A DNA stretch of 64,000 bases from NCBI RefSeq assembly GCF_001908725.1, contig NZ_CP018726.1, forward strand, positions 124,001 through 188,000. Direction: 5' to 3'. The position numbers were made by a program, and so were the translations under genes. Numbering within the stretch: the stretch's first letter is position 1; the number at the start of each line of letters is the position of its first letter. This stretch comes from Xanthomonas vesicatoria ATCC 35937 (GTDB lineage: Bacteria; Pseudomonadota; Gammaproteobacteria; Xanthomonadales; Xanthomonadaceae). The notes under the pieces were generated by a model. It saw only the letters and a list, made by a program, of their open reading frames with translations. It was not told the origin of the DNA and made no database searches. This document shows, piece by piece, positions 58,723-64,000 of the stretch.

Positions 58723-61700
58723 TTACTCCGATGCCTTATTGATTTCGACAGTAGCGCTGTTCAAAGGATTGATGACCGCACCACCAGTTGCATTTGAGAT
58801 TTCGAGCGTGATCGTCGCAGCAGCTGAACGATTGCGATTGCTCGTCTGAATCCCGACCGACTTGGTGCCCACTTCACCGGCCGCCCAGGTCAAGGTCGTG
58901 TTCACAGGAGTGAAGTCCGTGCCTGAAACTGCCGTGCCTCCGGAAATGGTCCGCAAAGTGACGCTCACGGTTCCCTTACCGCCGTTACGATTGACCTTGA
59001 CATTCGCGATATGCCCCTGGTCTACAAAGTACAAACCCGGATTAAAGGTGATTGCACCCGAGCTTTCAGGATCCGCAACATCGGTGTTCGCAATATTCGA
59101 TCGCTTATTGATTGCTCCGTCGATCGCGTCATAACCCTCCACGATATTTGGACTCACCGCATCCATTCGTTCGTCCGTGCGCTGCTGAAGGCCTTTCCGG
59201 GTTGGGTCATTGAGCGAATTGCCTGCGCCAAACATCTCCACGTCGAATTCTTCACCCGACAGACCCGACAACTCGGCCATGTCCGGGGTGAATCCGCCGG
59301 CAGCCATGCGTGCCTCTACTTCATCCGTGCTGAAATTCTCCATGTTGGCGTTGATCAGCTGCGTGAGAGGAATGCCGCCGCACTGCGGTCGCTTGGCCGT
59401 GCCCATGCCAAAGCGCCCGTCCTTAGCCATATGGTCCCGGATCGACTTACTCACTGTGGAATTAAAACAGCACGACACATGCATCTTCACGATGCAGATG
59501 CCCAACAGTGATTCAGTCTGGCAGTAGGAGCCGAGATAAGTGCATTGGCCTAGGTTCTTCTTGATCGCCAAATCCTTCTCGTGGTCCTTGCAGTACCAAC
59601 CCAGCTTCGGACGGATATTGCTTGCTGAGAAGTTGGAAAACTTCTTTGCAAAGTCTTCAAGCGTCGCGTTCGGATCGCCTGCTCCAGGAGTGCCTCCACC
59701 ATTGATGTTCTCTGCAAGTGAAGTGAAAGACTGATTCAATGTCATGGAGTCTGAGCTAGCATCGTAGTTATCCCATACGCCTGTTCCGTCGCCATTTTGT
59801 TCGTCGGAAAACTCGCCTAGATCGGCCATCCCGTTCTCTCGAGCAAAGTTTCCATACCGTTCCCACCATTGCTTTTGGCTGTCAGGCGGATCCTTGGTGC
59901 AGCAATCGAGCAAACCGCCCAGCATCTTCTTGCACGAATCCCGCGTGCCCGTGAATAGCTTGACCTTAGAGAGCATTTCCATGGCCATAGCATCATCCGG
60001 GTTACCTGGTGGATCAGGGTCTGGGACCGGAAACGGAAGGGGGACGCCAAATGCATCATCTTTGTTCTCCTGAGCCACTGCGCTCGGGATGATGCCGCTC
60101 AGTGCTGCCTCAAACACCTTCGCGATCATGGAGTCAACGTGCGCCCCCTTCTCGATGGGAATAGCCTTGGCCATGCCACCAACACCGCCCGGCGCGCCAT
60201 CCACCTTGTAGTCCATGAGGATAGTCTGGCTAGTGACCAGCTCGGCCCCGGCCTTGGAGACACTCACCGTGCCCTTGTCGTCATTACTGCAGCTGCCGTC
60301 TGCGCATGGAACGGGTTGGGCACCTTCGCAAGTGGTCTCTTCCTTGATCTCAACGTCATCACCAACCACGGTCACCTTGCAAGCGTAGACCTTTGTGCCG
60401 GTGTAGCAGTGACCGGTGGACGACATGCCGCCTTCAGAGCACTCCTCCCGCACCTCCGTGCACGATTCGTCATCGGCCAGACGCTTGCACTCGTTTGGAA
60501 CCTCTCCGGTCGGGGGCTGGATCACACATTCACGCTTGCCGTCTTCGTCTATGAAGCACTGCTCACCCTCCCAAATACCGCTGCAGTTCATCGTCTTCTC
60601 AGCACGCTTGCACGAGCCGTCATCGCCCGGATAGAGCGGGCCAGGGCTCTGACTGCGGTACGGGGGAGGGACATACGGGGGGCGAGCACCTAGCTTGAAC
60701 GCAAAGTTGATCTTGCCGCGGGAAAACGTTTGGAGACCTTTGCCTGCCACGTACTGGTACTGAAAACCTTTTGTCGTCGCATTCAGGCTGACCCTCCAGG
60801 CGTTCGCCTTTGACGGTTCAACCACTATCGCCACGTCTACTGTGCCTGAAAGAGATGAGACTCTGAAGTCATGGATTGCTCCGACATCGCCCATATATTC
60901 ACGCAGACTAATAGTTATACTTACGGTACCGTTCATTAAATCCGAACCAACTAGATCAATCTCTCTCGATACTATTTCTGAAATTTTCGGCGGATCCGGC
61001 GGATAGCTCTCCAGACAAGTCCACTGCGTTTTGCAGAATTCATCACCGTCTTGTCCGCAATTCCCTTGATCGACAGTATCGACATTCCAATTCGGAATAC
61101 CGATCTGATCCCAGACAAGACGAACCGTCGGCGGCTTCGAATCAACGGTCCAGTCAGTACGGGTTGTTTCAAAAATTGCTCTCCACCCATTGTCCAAGCT
61201 AGGTGCTTGGATCTGGCGCACGCCCACTCCCTGACCAGGATCAACAATCTGCCAGCCATAATTGGCGATTGATTTCACGTTTGCGGGAATCTGATCTGCA
61301 AGTGAAATATGGGTCTGGTTTGAGCCAGTGCCCTCACACTCCCTTCGGTATTCAGCATCAAGGCAGGTGAAGTTTTCACCCGGGTACAACTCACCCCGCT
61401 GTTGCAAGTCGGCGGGGTAGACATAGACCCCGTTGGCAGTGCCAGGCGCGGTCTTCGTGCAGTACCACTGCACTGGACAGCTGCTGGCAGCCAATGCCGA
61501 CATGCTCGCAAGCATCATTGGACTGGCGTTTGCTGTTGGAACAAACCCGGTTAGGACCGCTAGAGCTGTGCGCTCAAACACGCTAGCGCTCTCCACTTCT
61601 GCCTCATCGCTCTTCGCAAGCATCATCTGGACAGAATCTGGCTTTCTATTTTCCTGCGTTACGGCAGAAGCAATTGAGCCGTAGGGATTAGTGCAATCGC

Positions 61701-64000
61701 CAGTGGTGATGATGCTTGTCCGTACCTTCAGTTCCGATAAGAAGTTCCAATTCAGCGTCAGACTTGGCTTCACCGGGTTTGTTGAGACGGGGTAGTTTCG
61801 GGTACCGCGAAACTTGGCTAGCCAACCATTTGATAACGACGGAGCTTCTACTAGCTCGATCGTTACACCGCTTTGTGGATTGTTGACCTTCCAAGCGAAT
61901 TGAGAGATCTCTGTAGAGTCGGATGACAGAAGGTGTCCGATGTATATGGAGGTAATTAGCGCGGAGCTACCATCACATACACGCGTGAGATGACCGGTTG
62001 TGCAAGAGGCGATCGCTCCAGGGAACAATGGCGCATGTTTCTGCGCCATCGCAGCGGATACTGCAATTCCGTTGACTGTTGTTGGCGCGTTCGCTGCACA
62101 CGTCCACCGGGTCGGGCATGCAGTAGACCCTGGGTCGCTGCAGTTACCCGTGTCGGTCACCTTGGTCGCGATGATAGTGACAGTCGCGCCCCACGTCATC
62201 TTGATTTGTGGACTGACCGGCTGATAGCTGTAATTGCTACGATCGACTCGATAATGCGCGTTCCAACCGTTATCCCGGGATGGCGTCTGTGTCAATACAA
62301 CATTGACACCGGACTGGGGATTTAGAGTCTGCACTTGGAAGTCGCTGATAGATACCGTGCCCTCGGGAAGTTTATCGGCGATGCTGATGACTGAGCTCAT
62401 GCTAGCGGTACCAGAGCACACTTTGTCCAGACTCGCACGCGCGCAGTTGTTTTGAGCACCAGGAAACAAGGGTGCCCGGCTAGCAGCATCGGCAGCGCTA
62501 ATCGTCACGCCGTTCACTGTTGTTGGTGCGCCGGCGGAACAGCTCCACCTCGTCGGACAGTTCGGGCTTCCTGCTGCGCTGCAATTGCCAGAATCGCGTG
62601 TTCCGATGAAGGTTGTCCACACATTTGAAATCCAATAGAGACGGATTTGCGGTGCTGCAGGTGAATAGGAGAAGTTAGTACGCACAACGTTAAACCGGGC
62701 TAGCCATCCATTACCCGCACTAGGAACCTGCGTGGTCTGCACGGTGATCCCATCTTGTGGGTTGAGAACTTCAACCCGAAAGTTCGATATCGAGGTTGTA
62801 CCCGAAGCAAGACGGCTCGATATGTTAACTTCGTTTGAGCTTGTAGCAGCGCCGCCACAGGTCCGGGTCAGCGTTGAGCTGACGCAAGTATTCGGTGAAC
62901 CTGGATAGAGTGCGCCAAGCTGGGCCACTTCCGCATCCGAGACCCAGATACCATCAACACCTGTTGGTGCAGCCTGTGTGCAACCCCACTGTGTCGGGCA
63001 CTGAGCCGTACCACCGTCCCAGCAGTTACCACTCTCAGCGATACCCCAAACATTGGAGACTGCCTGAACTTGATAAGTGATCTCGTAGGTCGAAGTGCAG
63101 TTGCCACTCCGACACAGATGGTTGCCAGGAGTATCACCCGTTAGCGCCCAACTCGCACCGTCCCACCAAATGCTTACCGAGTTCGTCCAGCTTCCGTCGC
63201 CGGGACCAAAGCTGCCAGGTCCAAACGTACCGGAGATCTTTCTAGCAGAAACAAAAACCGGCTGTGCTTGGTTCGGCTCCGGCGGTCCAGCCATCCAGAT
63301 AGCAGCACTAGCAGTTGAGCCGCTCCTAGAAAACGTCTGCTGCGCCGTGTAGGTCTTGGTGATCGTTTGGTTCTGACGATACAACGTTCGCCTGCGGGTA
63401 CAAGACAATCCGCCAACTTCATTGTTGACGTTGAGCGCAGCATCCATCGAGTTCGACGTATGCGCCTCACGCAGCTCGCTGAAGACCTCCCGGGAGCATA
63501 GGTTCGCCGGAATTTGCTGGTCGATCGGCAACGCTACGGACTTTTCTCCCGTCACCTGCGTGGTGACTGACTCAGGAATAATTTCGCGACGGCAAGACAA
63601 TCCGCCGACTTCAGCGGTCAGATCGATAGTCGAGGTAATGGTGCCAGACAATGTGTCCCGGTAGTTTTCCGCGCGGGTTTCGCGCTTACATACTGTTCCA
63701 TTGCCCTCAGCGGACACAAACAACTGGGACACCTTTTGCTTGCGATCACTTGTTGGCGTTTCCGTATACTCAGCCTGGCGCTCGCAGACATCCTTGTTAC
63801 CGTTCTCGGCCGGTATGTTGACAGTGTCGCAATAACGCTCTTCGGTATACGTGTGCGTTTTGCTACCCGGCGTTACAACAGTGGTCGTTTTGCACTCTGT
63901 GAGCATGTCTCCAAGGGTTTCGCGCGCTCCACCATCACTCAACTTCTGAAGACTTTGCTCCCAAAGCGTATTGTCATTGCGTAATTCATCCTGTACGCGG
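58723..64000 (-). CDS. traN: TraN-like mating-pair stabilisation protein with Calx-beta tail (5' end outside window)
   Basis: At least 1758 codons; the frame has no start within the window, the TTG at 63942 being internal. The protein is Cys-rich, as in TraN, the outer-membrane adhesin that stabilises F-type mating pairs. Five related modules with GNC ... CPTxWxC and LxPG motifs occur near 63.0, 62.6, 62.1, 61.7-61.4 and 61.1 kb, separated by LNPQ-GV ... NGW beta-domains. A TraN core (CCTKDPPDS, CCFNSTVSKSIRDH) follows around 59.3-60.0 kb. A Calx-beta domain (about 58.75-59.06 kb; VDQGHIANVKVNRNGGKGTV) ends it. Confidence 0.85.
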   Translation of the reverse strand, partial: RVQDELRNDNTLWEQSLQKLSDGGARETLGDMLTECKTTTVVTPGSKTHTYTEERYCDTVNIPAENGNKDVCERQAEYTETPTSDRKQKVSQLFVSAEGNGTVCKRETRAENYRDTLSGTITSTIDLTAEVGGLSCRREIIPESVTTQVTGEKSVALPIDQQIPANLCSREVFSELREAHTSNSMDAALNVNNEVGGLSCTRRRTLYRQNQTITKTYTAQQTFSRSGSTASAAIWMAGPPEPNQAQPVFVSARKISGTFGPGSFGPGDGSWTNSVSIWWDGASWALTGDTPGNHLCRSGNCTSTYEITYQVQAVSNVWGIAESGNCWDGGTAQCPTQWGCTQAAPTGVDGIWVSDAEVAQLGALYPGSPNTCVSSTLTRTCGGAATSSNEVNISSRLASGTTSISNFRVEVLNPQDGITVQTTQVPSAGNGWLARFNVVRTNFSYSPAAPQIRLYWISNVWTTFIGTRDSGNCSAAGSPNCPTRWSCSAGAPTTVNGVTISAADAASRAPLFPGAQNNCARASLDKVCSGTASMSSVISIADKLPEGTVSISDFQVQTLNPQSGVNVVLTQTPSRDNGWNAHYRVDRSNYSYQPVSPQIKMTWGATVTIIATKVTDTGNCSDPGSTACPTRWTCAANAPTTVNGIAVSAAMAQKHAPLFPGAIASCTTGHLTRVCDGSSALITSIYIGHLLSSDSTEISQFAWKVNNPQSGVTIELVEAPSLSNGWLAKFRGTRNYPVSTNPVKPSLTLNWNFLSELKVRTSIITTGDCTNPYGSIASAVTQENRKPDSVQMMLAKSDEAEVESASVFERTALAVLTGFVPTANASPMMLASMSALAASSCPVQWYCTKTAPGTANGVYVYPADLQQRGELYPGENFTCLDAEYRRECEGTGSNQTHISLADQIPANVKSIANYGWQIVDPGQGVGVRQIQAPSLDNGWRAIFETTRTDWTVDSKPPTVRLVWDQIGIPNWNVDTVDQGNCGQDGDEFCKTQWTCLESYPPDPPKISEIVSREIDLVGSDLMNGTVSITISLREYMGDVGAIHDFRVSSLSGTVDVAIVVEPSKANAWRVSLNATTKGFQYQYVAGKGLQTFSRGKINFAFKLGARPPYVPPPYRSQSPGPLYPGDDGSCKRAEKTMNCSGIWEGEQCFIDEDGKRECVIQPPTGEVPNECKRLADDESCTEVREECSEGGMSSTGHCYTGTKVYACKVTVVGDDVEIKEETTCEGAQPVPCADGSCSNDDKGTVSVSKAGAELVTSQTILMDYKVDGAPGGVGGMAKAIPIEKGAHVDSMIAKVFEAALSGIIPSAVAQENKDDAFGVPLPFPVPDPDPPGNPDDAMAMEMLSKVKLFTGTRDSCKKMLGGLLDCCTKDPPDSQKQWWERYGNFARENGMADLGEFSDEQNGDGTGVWDNYDASSDSMTLNQSFTSLAENINGGGTPGAGDPNATLEDFAKKFSNFSASNIRPKLGWYCKDHEKDLAIKKNLGQCTYLGSYCQTESLLGICIVKMHVSCCFNSTVSKSIRDHMAKDGRFGMGTAKRPQCGGIPLTQLINANMENFSTDEVEARMAAGGFTPDMAELSGLSGEEFDVEMFGAGNSLNDPTRKGLQQRTDERMDAVSPNIVEGYDAIDGAINKRSNIANTDVADPESSGAITFNPGLYFVDQGHIANVKVNRNGGKGTVSVTLRTISGGTAVSGTDFTPVNTTLTWAAGEVGTKSVGIQTSNRNRSAAATITLEISNATGGAVINPLNSATVEINKASE

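Overview
The window looks like accessory DNA of a GC-rich gammaproteobacterium of the Xanthomonadaceae (Stenotrophomonas, Xanthomonas or Pseudoxanthomonas). The copL-copA-copB order is typical of that family, codon use is GC-rich, and the Tn3-type ends begin GAGGGT(C/T)GGCAGGG, which I recall (unchecked) as resembling Xanthomonas Tn3-like ends. No housekeeping genes are visible, so this is an island, an ICE or a plasmid segment.

Layout. 1-1.0 kb: left flank with the 3' end of an unknown gene, a terminator and a DUF6166 gene. 1.0-41.9 kb: a very large Tn3-family unit bounded by matching inverted repeats (outer ends about 1012 and 41884). It carries tnpA, a tyrosine recombinase and cadR in one overlapping run. 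Next come a Cd/Zn/Co block (CDF exporter, small exported protein, czcCBA, a detached CDF-tail-like protein), an arsenic block (arsR-arsC-arsC-arsH-arsB), a Gabija-like pair (OLD nuclease plus UvrD helicase), a KfrA-like coiled-coil regulator, an unrecognised gene and an XRE regulator. The copper/silver block runs from 21.5 to 40.4 kb: copLAB, a cytochrome c, DUF4440, DUF411 and Csp proteins, copCD, a P1B ATPase, EF-hand and DUF305 proteins, DUF4198, and cusCBA on the opposite strand. Near the right end lie a second, slightly different Tn3-type end, a tRNA-like gene with a 25-nt insertion, and a DEDD exonuclease gene.

41.9-58 kb: a run of mostly unrecognised genes typical of a conjugative element. 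It includes a zinc-ribbon protein, a tightly overlapped operon ending in a tyrosine integrase, an acidic protein plus a putative nucleotidyltransferase, a MASE1 membrane protein, a DUF6602 nuclease-like protein, and a RES/Xre toxin-antitoxin pair with an unusually long antitoxin. Three copies of a DUF6283 gene occur here: one intact, two frameshifted. 58.7-64 kb: a huge TraN-like mating-pair protein with tandem Cys-rich repeats and a Calx-beta tail. It continues off the window and implies a conjugative host element.

How the genes work together. Metal efflux is layered. CDF, P-type ATPase and Csp proteins act at the inner membrane or in the cytosol. The HME-RND pumps CzcCBA (divalent cations) and CusCBA (Cu/Ag) span the envelope. 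CopA, B, C and D and small Met/His-rich proteins act in the periplasm. ArsR, ArsC and ArsB detoxify arsenate. The Gabija-like pair and the RES/Xre module add defence or maintenance functions, and the tnp and tra genes give mobility.

Possible novelties: the 40.9-kb transposon with its transposition genes coupled to a metal sensor, the split CDF transporter, the tRNA-like gene with two candidate anticodon arms, the acidic-protein/nucleotidyltransferase pair, the long RES antitoxin, and the repeat-expanded TraN. All functional calls come from reading protein motifs by eye; no database search was run.
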